Part shown: positions 35,308 to 44,020 of the stretch, piece after piece
Layout of the letters: every line of letters begins with the position of its first letter
Position numbering within the stretch: position 1 is the stretch's first letter
Source: Cellulophaga sp. L1A9
GTDB lineage: Bacteria > Bacteroidota > Bacteroidia > Flavobacteriales > Flavobacteriaceae
DNA length: 64,000 nucleotides
NCBI RefSeq assembly: GCF_009797025.1
Contig: NZ_CP047027.1
Coordinates: 434,001 to 498,000 of the forward strand
Direction: 5' to 3'
The notes under the pieces: model-generated
The model's database searches: none
Seen by the model: the letters and a program-made list of their open reading frames with translations, nothing else
What the model was told of the DNA's origin: nothing
Made by a program: the position numbers and the translations under genes

Positions 35308-36933
35308 CTACCAAATTACCACTCTATTTTCAGGTGCGAGATACATGGAATCTCCTGGTTTAATACTGAATGCTTCATAAAAAGCATCAATATTTTGAAG
35401 CGGTTGAGTAGCTCTATATTTTCCTGGTGAATGCGGATCTGTTTTAACCTGTGTACGCAAAGCATCTTCCCTTGACAAGGTACGCCATACAGTTGCCCAA
35501 GACATAAAGAAACGTTGCTCTGCTGTATATCCATCAATTGGATCTGGTTTACCGTGCTCTTTAAAATATTGCTGCAAACCATCATAAGCTCCAAGAACCC
35601 CTCCAAGATCCCCAATGTTTTCTCCTAAAGTAAATTTACCATTAATGAATACACTATCCAACACTTCTATTTTATCATATTGATCTGCTAATGCACCACT
35701 GCGCTCCGTAAATTTTGATAAATCTTCATCAGTCCACCAATTTGAAAGATTACCATTGGCGTCAAAACGAGCACCACTATCATCAAAAGCATGAGAAATT
35801 TCATGTCCGATCACCGCACCAATTCCTCCATAATTAACAGCATCATCTGCTAAGTAATCATAAAATGGAGGTTGCAAAATTGCTGCAGGAAAAACAATTT
35901 CATTATTTAAAGGATTAAAATAAGCATTTACTGTTTGTGGAGACATACCCCATTCTGTACGATCTACAGGTTCTCCTATCTTACTTAGGTTTTTGGCTTT
36001 TTCCCATTGTTGTATAGCCAACATATTATCAAAATACCCATTTTGTTCATTAACGGCCATTGTAGAATAGTCTTCCCACTTATCAGGATATCCAATTTTT
36101 ACAGTGAATTTATCTAATTTTTCTATCGCTTTAATTTTTGTTGAATCACTCATCCAATCCAAGACTTTAATACGGGCTTGGAAAGCAGCAATAATATTGT
36201 GAATCATTGTTTCTGCTTTGGCTTTTGCTTCGGGTGGAAACATTTCATCAACATATAACTTCCCTAAAGCCTCTCCGACAGTATTATTAACTGTAGCTAA
36301 CGCCCTTTCATCTGCAGGACGTTGTTTTTTATCACCACTCAGGTATTGGCTATAAAACTCCCAATCTGCAGTTTCTATATCTGTTGTTAATTTTCCTGCT
36401 GCACTATTAAAGGTATCCCAAATTACGAGTTCTTTTATATCGTCTAATGGTGTTTTCGTTAAAAAGGTATTTAAAAACTCAATATATTTAGGCTGAGTAA
36501 CAATAAGTGTATCTACCTGTTTTTTAATCCCCATATCACCCATCAGTTTTTCAAGGTTTATAGCAGAAATAATATTTTGTGCTTCTTGAAGAGTTTTAGG
36601 GTTATTAAAATTACGCGCATCACGACTTGCCACTTTATCTAATCTTGGTTCCGCTAACTCCTTTTCCATTGCCAAAATCTTAATTGCTGATGCTTTAGAT
36701 TCTTCAACATCTTCTCCCAATATTTGAAGCATTCTGGCAATATGCTCAACATATTTTTTTCGAATTTCTTTAGATTTTGAATCTTGATCTAAATAATAAT
36801 CGCGATCGGGTAATCCTAAACCGTTCTCTCCTAAATAAACAGCATTCATTTTACTATTTGCTAAATTAGCAAATATGTTAATGCCCATAAATGGAGAATT
36901 AGCAGCAGGGTTTGTTGCTAATAAGGTCTGCAA
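35308..36933 (-). CDS. M13 peptidase C-terminal fragment
   Basis: 541 codons from a TTG, in the frame one base offset from the N-terminal fragment. Contains the whole catalytic domain, including the HExxH site. Without the N-terminal lipoprotein part it has no export signal, so it is unlikely to act alone. Confidence 0.6.
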   Translation of the reverse strand: MQTLLATNPAANSPFMGINIFANLANSKMNAVYLGENGLGLPDRDYYLDQDSKSKEIRKKYVEHIARMLQILGEDVEESKASAIKILAMEKELAEPRLDKVASRDARNFNNPKTLQEAQNIISAINLEKLMGDMGIKKQVDTLIVTQPKYIEFLNTFLTKTPLDDIKELVIWDTFNSAAGKLTTDIETADWEFYSQYLSGDKKQRPADERALATVNNTVGEALGKLYVDEMFPPEAKAKAETMIHNIIAAFQARIKVLDWMSDSTKIKAIEKLDKFTVKIGYPDKWEDYSTMAVNEQNGYFDNMLAIQQWEKAKNLSKIGEPVDRTEWGMSPQTVNAYFNPLNNEIVFPAAILQPPFYDYLADDAVNYGGIGAVIGHEISHAFDDSGARFDANGNLSNWWTDEDLSKFTERSGALADQYDKIEVLDSVFINGKFTLGENIGDLGGVLGAYDGLQQYFKEHGKPDPIDGYTAEQRFFMSWATVWRTLSREDALRTQVKTDPHSPGKYRATQPLQNIDAFYEAFSIKPGDSMYLAPENRVVIW

Positions 36934-37396
36934 TACTTTTTACATTTCTTATAGCATCAATAGTCGGTTGTAAAGGCGCAATACTTAACTCATTTCTTGA
37001 AACCGTATCTAATTTAGAATCAAAAATAAACAGAGCTTTAGCTTGATCAGTTGTTGGCTCGTAGGTATTACTATCTTTAGCTTTCGCTATAAGCTTAAGC
37101 ACATCAGCATCTGTAGATTTTCTCAAAACACTAAAACCACCCCAACTAGACCTATCATCAGGAATCTCTGTATTTTTTAACCAATTACCATTTACAAACT
37201 CATAGAAATTTGTTTTTGGACTTACCGTGGTGTCCATATTTGCTAAAATAATCCCTCTTGCCGGTTCTTTAGCTGCAACTTCAGTTTTTTCATTCTTACA
37301 GGAAGAAATTAAACAAATTCCAAAAAGTGCAATAATAATTTTATTGTTTATACGATGCGTTTTAAAAATTAGATGAAAGCTGATTCGAAATTGCAC
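36899..37396 (-). CDS. M13 peptidase N-terminal fragment
   Basis: 165 codons from GTG, with lipoprotein signal (CLISSC) and the first M13 segment; it ends in frame-shifted residues NKPCC just after the A-run. Confidence 0.55.
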   Translation of the reverse strand: MQFRISFHLIFKTHRINNKIIIALFGICLISSCKNEKTEVAAKEPARGIILANMDTTVSPKTNFYEFVNGNWLKNTEIPDDRSSWGGFSVLRKSTDADVLKLIAKAKDSNTYEPTTDQAKALFIFDSKLDTVSRNELSIAPLQPTIDAIRNVKSIADLISNKPCC

Positions 37397-37452
37397 CCCA
37401 AGTCAGCCCTTAGGCAATATACTCCAAATATTTTATATGCTCTAGCCCTCAA

Positions 37453-38838
37453 TTATTTAGTGGGTGCTATTCCATATTTGTCAAATAGATAAATTAAGCT
37501 TGTCATTGATGCTGCGCCTAATTCAAGCTCTCTTTTATTTACATGCTCAAAAGTATCATTGGCAGCATGGTGATGATCAAAATAGCGTTGAGAATCTGGA
37601 CGTAATCCGGCTAAAACCATATCTCCATCTTTTAGTGGGCCAATATCTGCCCCACTATGTCCTTTAACAAACATATGTATCAAGTAGGGTTCAAACAGAG
37701 GTTTCCATGAGTTTACTTGCGCAAAATTCGCATCGGAACAATCAAAAGAAAAACCTCTTGGCGTAAACCCTCCTGAATCACTCTCTAATGCAAATACGTG
37801 TTGCTCTTTCTTTGTTTTAGCAACTTCAGCATATTTATTTCCACCACGTAATCCATTCTCCTCATTCATAAATAAAACAACCCGAATAGTTCTTTTAGGT
37901 TTGTAACCCGACTCTTTAAGCAAATGAAGCACTTCCATACTCTGCACACAACCAGCGCCATCATCATGAGAACCATCACCCAAATCCCAAGAATCTAAAT
38001 GCCCACCAACAACCATAATTTCATCAGGGTACATTGTTCCTTTAATTTCGCCAATTACATTGTAAGACTGCACATCATCAAACTGCTCACAATTTTGTTT
38101 AAAATAAAAGGTGATATCAGGATTTAGTCGTAATGATATACTCAATAAATCTGCGGCATTAGTACTTATTGCAGCAGCAGGGATACGCTTGTCTACAGCG
38201 ACATCGCCATAACTCATAGCGCCTGTATGTGGAAAATCGTCTAATCGAAGATTCATTGACCTAACGATTATACCCACAGCTCCGTATTTTGAAGCTTCTG
38301 CAGCACCAGCATAACGTTGATCTACACAACCTGAATACGACTCAAACGTACTAATATTTGCAGGATCCATTGGGCGATTGAAAAATACTATTCTACCCTC
38401 TAGACGTTGTTTACCTAAAATAGCTAAGTCATCTAAACTTTTTACCTCTACGACATTTGCTTTAAGTCCGCCTAGTGGTGTTGCTACAGAACCACCTAAA
38501 GCACAAATAGGTACATTGGTGGTTACCCCGGGGTCTGACTCAAAATAAGCGAATTCAGGCAAACCACGATTCCATTTTGGCACCATAACAGGTTGCAACC
38601 ACACCTTATCTAATCCTAATTCCTCTAGCTGTGCTTTTGTATAATCTACTGCCTGTTGCGCTTGTACAGACCCAGATAGCCTACCTCCTACTTGATTAGA
38701 TAAGTAGTTTAACCAATCATAAGCTTTGCTTTTAGTAAGCGCAGTAGTATAAATAGTTTTTAATTGTTCTTCATCTGTCTTCTGAGCAGACACCGCTGTA
38801 ATGATAAATAAACTTAACAAATAGATCGCCTTCTTCAT
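37453..38838 (-). CDS. Secreted M28 family aminopeptidase/carboxypeptidase (carboxypeptidase Q-like)
   Basis: 461 residues. Signal peptide MKKAIYLLSLFIITAVSA. Protease-associated (PA) insertion at about 120-235 (LEGRIVFFNRPMD, GAVGIIVRSMN). The catalytic di-zinc site includes GGHLDSWDLGDGSHDDGAG, with ligands His and bridging Asp. The Glu pair is in FMNEENGLRGGNKYAEVA, with further ligands in ALESDSGGFTPRGF and near the C-terminal YFDHHHAANDTFEHV. Probably a periplasmic or outer-membrane exopeptidase. The stop lies 56 nt upstream of the M13 pseudogene on the same strand; the two peptidase genes may have formed an operon. Confidence 0.92.
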   Translation of the reverse strand: MKKAIYLLSLFIITAVSAQKTDEEQLKTIYTTALTKSKAYDWLNYLSNQVGGRLSGSVQAQQAVDYTKAQLEELGLDKVWLQPVMVPKWNRGLPEFAYFESDPGVTTNVPICALGGSVATPLGGLKANVVEVKSLDDLAILGKQRLEGRIVFFNRPMDPANISTFESYSGCVDQRYAGAAEASKYGAVGIIVRSMNLRLDDFPHTGAMSYGDVAVDKRIPAAAISTNAADLLSISLRLNPDITFYFKQNCEQFDDVQSYNVIGEIKGTMYPDEIMVVGGHLDSWDLGDGSHDDGAGCVQSMEVLHLLKESGYKPKRTIRVVLFMNEENGLRGGNKYAEVAKTKKEQHVFALESDSGGFTPRGFSFDCSDANFAQVNSWKPLFEPYLIHMFVKGHSGADIGPLKDGDMVLAGLRPDSQRYFDHHHAANDTFEHVNKRELELGAASMTSLIYLFDKYGIAPTK

Positions 38839-38840
38839 TC

Positions 38841-39719
38841 TTATTCCTTTTCCAATTGATTTTTATAATCCTCTAAATTAGCCTTAATTTTATCATCTAA
38901 TTCTGGTTCTTTAATATCTTTGTATTTTTTTAACTCTTTTAGCAGGGTTTCAGCAACTATTAAGCGCGCAGCCTTTTTATTATCTGCAGGAATAACAAAC
39001 CAAGGTGCATGTGTTTTAGACGTCTTATTTATAGCATCTTCGTAACATTTCTGATAAGAATCCCACAGTTTTCTTTCTTTCAAATCACCCGGTGAAAATT
39101 TCCAATTTTTTCTTTTTAATTCTAGTCTACGCAATAAACGTTGGCGTTGCTCTTCTTTAGATAAGTGCAAGAAAAATTTAAATATGATTGTACCGTTTGC
39201 GGCAATATGCTTTTCGAAATTATTGATTTGCTCAAAGCGTTTTTCCCAAAAATCTTCGTTTAAATCTTCTACTTTATGAATTCCTGGGATATGCTCTCCC
39301 ATGACATATTCTGGGTGAACTCTGGTCACCAACACATTTTCATAATGCGTACGGTTAAATACACCTACCTTACCTTTTGCAGGAAGGGCAATATAATGAC
39401 GCCACAAATAATCGTGTTTTAATTCTAGTTCAGTAGGCACCTTAAAACTATGAACCACGACACCTCGAGCATTAAAATCTTTAAAAACCTCACGAATAAG
39501 ACTATCTTTTCCAGAAGTATCCATCCCCTGTAAGCACATTAATACACTGTACTTCCCATGGGCGTATAATATATCTTGAAAATCACCTAACTCTCTCCTA
39601 ACTTTTTCCAGTGTCTTTTTGAGCTTGTTATCATCTGCATCAAAATTTTCAAAAGTTGCAGCTGTACTCAATGTAATGGATTCTTTTACGCGATAAGAAT
39701 CAATATCAATTTTATTCAT
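38841..39719 (-). CDS. Polyphosphate kinase 2 family (PPK2)
   Basis: 292 residues. P-loop kinase of the polyphosphate-dependent PPK2 group: Walker A QGMDTSGKDSLIREVF; FKVPTELELKHDYLWRHYIA; VFNRTHYENVLVTRVHPEYV; RRLELKRKNWKFSPGDLKER; PWFVIPADNKKAARLIV. These match the short one-domain PPK2 proteins, which use polyphosphate to phosphorylate AMP or ADP (and reverse). Class III, acting on AMP/ADP, is likely but not certain. The stop is 2 nt before the M28 gene, so the two may be cotranscribed. It is divergent from the 39905 gene. Confidence 0.9.
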   Translation of the reverse strand: MNKIDIDSYRVKESITLSTAATFENFDADDNKLKKTLEKVRRELGDFQDILYAHGKYSVLMCLQGMDTSGKDSLIREVFKDFNARGVVVHSFKVPTELELKHDYLWRHYIALPAKGKVGVFNRTHYENVLVTRVHPEYVMGEHIPGIHKVEDLNEDFWEKRFEQINNFEKHIAANGTIIFKFFLHLSKEEQRQRLLRRLELKRKNWKFSPGDLKERKLWDSYQKCYEDAINKTSKTHAPWFVIPADNKKAARLIVAETLLKELKKYKDIKEPELDDKIKANLEDYKNQLEKE

Positions 39720-39856
39720 ACTATGAATATAAAATATTTTTTTCAGACGAGCATGGAACCCCCTTTTAAAGCACTAGAAAAAACATTCTAACACAAATTA
39801 TAGCCAAAAAAAATGGTTTATAACGAATAAATAAGCCTCTTTTCACAACTTAACCT

Positions 39857-39864
39857 TAAATTTG
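39857..39864 (+). promoter_or_regulatory. Probable -7 element of the 39905 gene
   Basis: TAAATTTG matches TAnnTTTG, 41 nt before the ATG; no -33 TTG at the expected spacing. Confidence 0.45.
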
Positions 39865-39904
39865 TATTCACATTCCCAAATGTTATTATTAAAAGTCTTA
39901 ACCT

Positions 39905-40591
39905 ATGAAAAGTAAATACAATTTACTTTATGCTATATTAATTGTAGTTAGTTTTTCTTTCACTACGAATAGAGATTGTGAATATGTTGGTTCTAATATA
40001 GAGTACATCACATCACAAACTAAAAAAGCACTGGTAGAAACCGATTTAAACAAAACCAAATACCAGATCTATAAAGCAATAAATGCTATAGAAAAAACAA
40101 GAACAAAACTTAATGATTGTGGCTGTAATTATGCTTCAAAAAATCTGTTTGACGGTTTAGATAATTTAATCCTAGCGACAAAGACATCTTCACTAAACGG
40201 TGCAAAAGTGCTCATCAATAGAGCCCTAAAAAACACGTCTTTAAGCTTAGAGTCTTTAAAAGAACATCATACACACCAAAGCAAATATCAACCAGATGTT
40301 TTAACACTCAATACAACAGATTCTGAAAAAAATAAATTTGTTTCGGAAGAAACACTGGAACGCGAATTGCGCCAAATAATAGACCACTCTCTAATTAAAT
40401 TTGAAAAATCATTAGAGGATGTTATCACTACTGTAGATTGTGAAGAAGCAAAAAACTTTATTCTAGAAATTAGAAATAAATGTGACCAAGCACTTTTAAA
40501 TGATAAATTATCTGAAGGTAAAAAATATTATAATCTAAGGACAAAAGTAATCGCTACTCATGCCCTTGATAAATTAAGTGGTTGCAACTAG
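39905..40591 (+). CDS. Secreted helical protein of unknown function
   Basis: 228 residues. Signal peptide of about 21 residues (MKSKYNLLYAILIVVSFSFT). The mature protein is mostly helix with two cysteine clusters (RDCEYVGS, NDCGCNYASKN) in the first half and two more single-Cys sites (TVDCEEAK, NKCDQAL) plus a C-terminal GC. The two halves resemble one another loosely (D-C-E-x-x-x-x-x-I start, then a helical stretch), suggesting duplication. No known domain recognised. Divergent from ppk2 and convergent with the response regulator; it gives no functional context. Confidence 0.55.
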   Translation: MKSKYNLLYAILIVVSFSFTTNRDCEYVGSNIEYITSQTKKALVETDLNKTKYQIYKAINAIEKTRTKLNDCGCNYASKNLFDGLDNLILATKTSSLNGAKVLINRALKNTSLSLESLKEHHTHQSKYQPDVLTLNTTDSEKNKFVSEETLERELRQIIDHSLIKFEKSLEDVITTVDCEEAKNFILEIRNKCDQALLNDKLSEGKKYYNLRTKVIATHALDKLSGCN

Positions 40592-40594
40592 GAA

Positions 40595-41758
40595 TTATTT
40601 ACTTGCAAAAAGTTTTACATCAGAAGCATCAACTTCTGTATTTCCTAATATAATTAGTCTTTCAACAACATTTCTCAATTCACGGATATTACCCGTCCAA
40701 TCATACTCTTGAAGTAATGCTATTGCTTTATCTGAAAATGTTTTGACAGCGGTTCCATGTTCTGAAGCAATCTTAGAAGCAAAATGATTGATCAATAAAG
40801 GAATATCATCCCTTCTGTCATTTAACGCAGGTACTTTTATTAAAATTACCGCCAAACGGTGGTACAAATCTTCTCTAAAGTTACCGTCTTCAATTTCTTT
40901 CTTCAAGTTCTTGTTGGTAGCTGCAACTACACGAACATTCACTTTAATATCTTTATCTGAGCCCACTCTTGATATTTTACTCTCTTGCAAGGCTCTAAGA
41001 ACTTTTGCTTGCGCAGAAAGGCTCATGTCTCCAATTTCATCTAAAAATATAGTTCCATTATTGGCCGCTTCAAATTTACCTGCCCTGTCTTTAACCGCAG
41101 ATGTAAAAGCACCTTTAACATGACCAAATAACTCACTCTCTATAAGTTCTGAAGGTATTGCTGCACAGTTAACTTCTATAAAAGCCCCACTACTTCTTTG
41201 GCTTTTCTCATGAACCCAATGTGCCACCAATTCTTTACCTGTACCATTTGGACCTGTAATCAATACACGTGCATCTGTAGGTGCAACTTTTTCTATGATA
41301 TCCTTAATTACATCAATAGCCTCGCTTTCGCCCACCATTTCATAATTCTTAGATACTTTTTTCTTTAAAATTTTATTTTCTACGACAAGCTCTTTCCTAT
41401 CTAAAGCATTACGAACTGTAGTTAACAATCTATTTAAATCTGGCGGTTTAGAAATATAATCAAAAGCACCTAAACGCATTGTATTCACCGCAGTGTCTAG
41501 ATCTCCATGACCAGAAATCATGATGAAAGGAATTTCAGGCTTAATCTTCTTTGCTGCTTCTAGTACTTCTACACCATCCATTTTTGGCATTTTGATATCA
41601 CAAAGCACTAAGTCATAATCTTCTTTTTTTACGGCTTCTATTCCCTTTAAACCATCTTCTGCTTCCTCTACTATATAAGTGTCACTCTCCTCAGATAAGA
41701 TTTTAACTAAAACTCTTCTAATGGCCGCTTCATCTTCTATAACTAATATTCTAGACAT
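40595..41758 (-). CDS. Sigma-54-dependent response regulator without a DNA-binding domain
   Basis: 387 residues. Receiver domain 1-125 with phospho-acceptor D54 (LVLCDIKMPKMDG) and K104 (YISKPPD). AAA+ activator domain follows: Walker A GPNGTGKE (169-176), sigma-54 loop GAFTSA (216-221, second Gly of GAFTGA replaced by Ser), Walker B TIFLDEIGD (236-244), and arginine-finger region FREDLYHRL. It ends ELRNVVERLIILGNTEVDAS then DVKLFASK, so the Fis helix-turn-helix seen in NtrC-type proteins (about 440-470 residues) is absent. It should activate sigma-54 promoters from solution or through a partner. The paired kinase is not in the window. Confidence 0.9.
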   Translation of the reverse strand: MSRILVIEDEAAIRRVLVKILSEESDTYIVEEAEDGLKGIEAVKKEDYDLVLCDIKMPKMDGVEVLEAAKKIKPEIPFIMISGHGDLDTAVNTMRLGAFDYISKPPDLNRLLTTVRNALDRKELVVENKILKKKVSKNYEMVGESEAIDVIKDIIEKVAPTDARVLITGPNGTGKELVAHWVHEKSQRSSGAFIEVNCAAIPSELIESELFGHVKGAFTSAVKDRAGKFEAANNGTIFLDEIGDMSLSAQAKVLRALQESKISRVGSDKDIKVNVRVVAATNKNLKKEIEDGNFREDLYHRLAVILIKVPALNDRRDDIPLLINHFASKIASEHGTAVKTFSDKAIALLQEYDWTGNIRELRNVVERLIILGNTEVDASDVKLFASK

Positions 41759-41797
41759 GTATTATTTTTTAGTAATAGGTTGTAAAAACCAATTTAT

Positions 41798-42682
41798 TTA
41801 ATTGTTTTTAATATGAACATCTCGCTGTGGAAATGGAATGCTAATATTATGTTCTCTAAATTTAGCATCTATCTTATAACGTATTGCACTCTTTATTCTT
41901 GGATCTGAAAAACTATCACCGATATAAAAATTAACAGCAAATAATAATGCAGAATCTCCAAAATCCTCAAACAACACAAAAGGCTTGGGGTTTTTTAATA
42001 TTCCTTTCTGACCAACCACAGATTCTTCCAATAATCTGGTCACCAGAGTCACATCGCTTCCATAAGCCACACCCACCTTCACTGTTTCACGAGTTGTTTT
42101 ATGATTTTGTGTATAATTATAGATGGTTTCACTTATAAATTTGTGATTGGGTATTATCACTACCTTATCATCTCTAGTGACACATCTGGTGGTTCTTAGT
42201 TTAATTTCAAAAACCTTACCAACTTTATCATCAACCTCTATAATATCTCCAACACTTAAGGATTTATCAACTATTATAAAAATACCTCCAATAACATCTT
42301 GAAATAATTCTTGTAGCGCTAAACCCAACCCAACAAATAATGCCGCAGACGCGGTTAAAAGAATGGTTATATTTATTCCTGCTGCACTCATGGTTAGTAC
42401 AATAACCACTAAAAAAGCTACATAACGTATAAACTTAAAGACACTAATAAACTTATGTTTATCATCTACCTCCATATTTCTAGTAAAGAGGTAGCGCAAC
42501 CATTTTAAAATAAAACTGGTAACCACAAATGTCAATACTAATAATAGCAAAAGTCCAATAGTAATATGAATTTCATTTTCTCCTTTACCAAAATGAACTC
42601 CAAGGTTTAGAACATCTTTAATGGCACCCCAAACATCTTCCTCTAAAATCTCTTTTACTTTCTCAGTATGATCTTGAATCAT
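41798..42682 (-). CDS. Mechanosensitive ion channel protein, MscS family
   Basis: 294 residues. Two or three N-terminal membrane helices precede the pore helix TM3 (NITILLTASAALFVGLGLAL, QELFQDVIGG), then the beta-domain (IFIIVDKSLSVGDIIEVDDK, VFEIKLRTTRCVTRDDKVVI, IPNHKFISETIYNYTQNHKT) and C-terminal alpha/beta domain. It releases solutes on osmotic downshift. Starts 3 nt downstream of the ABC permease stop; likely cotranscribed with it. Confidence 0.92.
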   Translation of the reverse strand: MIQDHTEKVKEILEEDVWGAIKDVLNLGVHFGKGENEIHITIGLLLLLVLTFVVTSFILKWLRYLFTRNMEVDDKHKFISVFKFIRYVAFLVVIVLTMSAAGINITILLTASAALFVGLGLALQELFQDVIGGIFIIVDKSLSVGDIIEVDDKVGKVFEIKLRTTRCVTRDDKVVIIPNHKFISETIYNYTQNHKTTRETVKVGVAYGSDVTLVTRLLEESVVGQKGILKNPKPFVLFEDFGDSALLFAVNFYIGDSFSDPRIKSAIRYKIDAKFREHNISIPFPQRDVHIKNN

Positions 42683-42685
42683 GAA

Positions 42686-44020
42686 TTAATATTTTAACCA
42701 CTTATAGAGCTCTTTGTAGCTTGGTTTCTTGCCATACATTAAAATTCCGATCCGGTAAATTTTTGCTGCAACCCAAACAATTCCCATAAATGTAATAATT
42801 AATAACAAAATAGAAACTACTACTTGCCAAATAGGAACTCCACCTTCCCCTAAACCACTTGATAATCGCATAAGCATTACAATTGGTGAGGTTAGCGGAA
42901 ATAAAGAAAAGGCTACTGCAATGGGGCCATGCGGGTTATTAAATACCGAGAAAAACCCAACATAGATGGCCAGCATTAACGGTGTAATAACTGGTAGAAT
43001 AAACTGTTGCGTATCTGTTTCATTATCTACTGCCGCTCCAATTGCCGCGTAAATAGAACTGTAAATTAAATACCCCAATAAGAAATAAACCAAAAAGAAG
43101 CTTATTAACATCAGCCATGGTATTTTATAAATTTCAACTCCCAACGCTAAAATCTTTTCATTCATCATAGAAACATTAGGCACGGATGACATTGCCTCCA
43201 TAGAAGGATTAGCGCCACTAAATGCAGCCGGATCTATATCGAAGACAAAAATTACCACTAACATTAACAAGGAGGCCGAAAAAATCCAAATAGCAAATTG
43301 CGTTAGTCCCGCTAAGGATGTACCGATAATTTTACCCATCATTAATTGAAAGGGTTTTACAGATGAAATGATTACCTCTATAATTCTACTGGTTTTTTCT
43401 TCTATAACACTTCGCATAACGAAGCCTCCGTATATAATGATAAACATCATAATTAAATACCCAAAACCGCCTCCAATAAATGCTCTAATTTCATTAAAAC
43501 CTTTAATATTAATATCACCAGAAAAGGTAGACAAATTAATATCATACGCCTTATCTACTGCTAAAAAATCTTGGTTTGAAACACCTAATTCCTGCAATCT
43601 ATTTTGTTGAAGTCTGGTCTTGAATACGTCTTCTATTTTATCTAGGATAGAAGTGCTCGGCGCTTCTTTTGTATAGAAAAATGATTTATTGGTAATTTCT
43701 TCTAAATTATTTGCATCTGGAATATACAAAAGACCATAGTATCCTAAATTAGAAGTAGAATCTATGGCACTTTTTAAAGATACATTCCTAAATTCTATAA
43801 ATGATGTGCTTTCTGTGGTGACAAATTCATTATGAAAAAAATCGCTTTCATTTAAAATTGAGATCACTTGCTTTTCACTATCATTTAATTGAGTCAAAAA
43901 AGCAATCAAAACAACCATTGCTACCATAAGTATAGGACTCAAGAAAGTCATAATAACAAAAGACTTGTTCCTAACTTTTGCCAAGTACTCACGTTTAATA
44001 ATAAGCAGTAATTTATTCAT
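42686..44020 (-). CDS. ABC transporter permease (NatB/ABC-2 type)
   Basis: 444 residues. N-terminal helix with the ABC-2 motif (LAKVRNKSFVIMTFLSPILM), a long extracellular loop (about 50-180), then five or six helices; VIEEKTSRIIEVIISSVKPF followed by QLMMGKIIG is the NatB/ABC-2 signature. It pairs with the ATPase whose gene overlaps by 8 nt. The family exports Na+ or antimicrobial compounds in other bacteria; the actual substrate is unknown. Confidence 0.9.
   Translation of the reverse strand: MNKLLLIIKREYLAKVRNKSFVIMTFLSPILMVAMVVLIAFLTQLNDSEKQVISILNESDFFHNEFVTTESTSFIEFRNVSLKSAIDSTSNLGYYGLLYIPDANNLEEITNKSFFYTKEAPSTSILDKIEDVFKTRLQQNRLQELGVSNQDFLAVDKAYDINLSTFSGDINIKGFNEIRAFIGGGFGYLIMMFIIIYGGFVMRSVIEEKTSRIIEVIISSVKPFQLMMGKIIGTSLAGLTQFAIWIFSASLLMLVVIFVFDIDPAAFSGANPSMEAMSSVPNVSMMNEKILALGVEIYKIPWLMLISFFLVYFLLGYLIYSSIYAAIGAAVDNETDTQQFILPVITPLMLAIYVGFFSVFNNPHGPIAVAFSLFPLTSPIVMLMRLSSGLGEGGVPIWQVVVSILLLIITFMGIVWVAAKIYRIGILMYGKKPSYKELYKWLKY

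Larger units (their letters stand above)
35308..37396 (-). pseudogene. M13 family metallopeptidase (neprilysin/PepO-like), interrupted by a frameshift
   Basis: Two frames together make one M13 lipoprotein of about 695 residues. The N-terminal frame has a lipobox (LISSC), then FYEFVNGNWLKNTEIPDDRS, and ends in NVKS...PCC. The C-terminal frame has LGLPDRDYYLDQDSKSKEIR, the NAYF substrate motif, zinc motif GHEISHAF (H377, H381 of that frame), third-ligand motif ENIGDLGG and a normal C-terminus ending VVIW. They join perfectly if one A is removed from the five-A run at 36937-36941 (minus strand), giving NVKVLQTLLATNP. The N-terminal frame starts with GTG; an ACG at the natural start hints at start-codon decay. 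Genuine loss or sequencing error cannot be told. Confidence 0.85.

Noticed and set aside
36899..36941. Programmed -1 ribosomal frameshift in the M13 gene
   Set aside because: Moving from the first frame to the second needs +1 (or one base less). A -1 slip on the A-run leads to the third frame.
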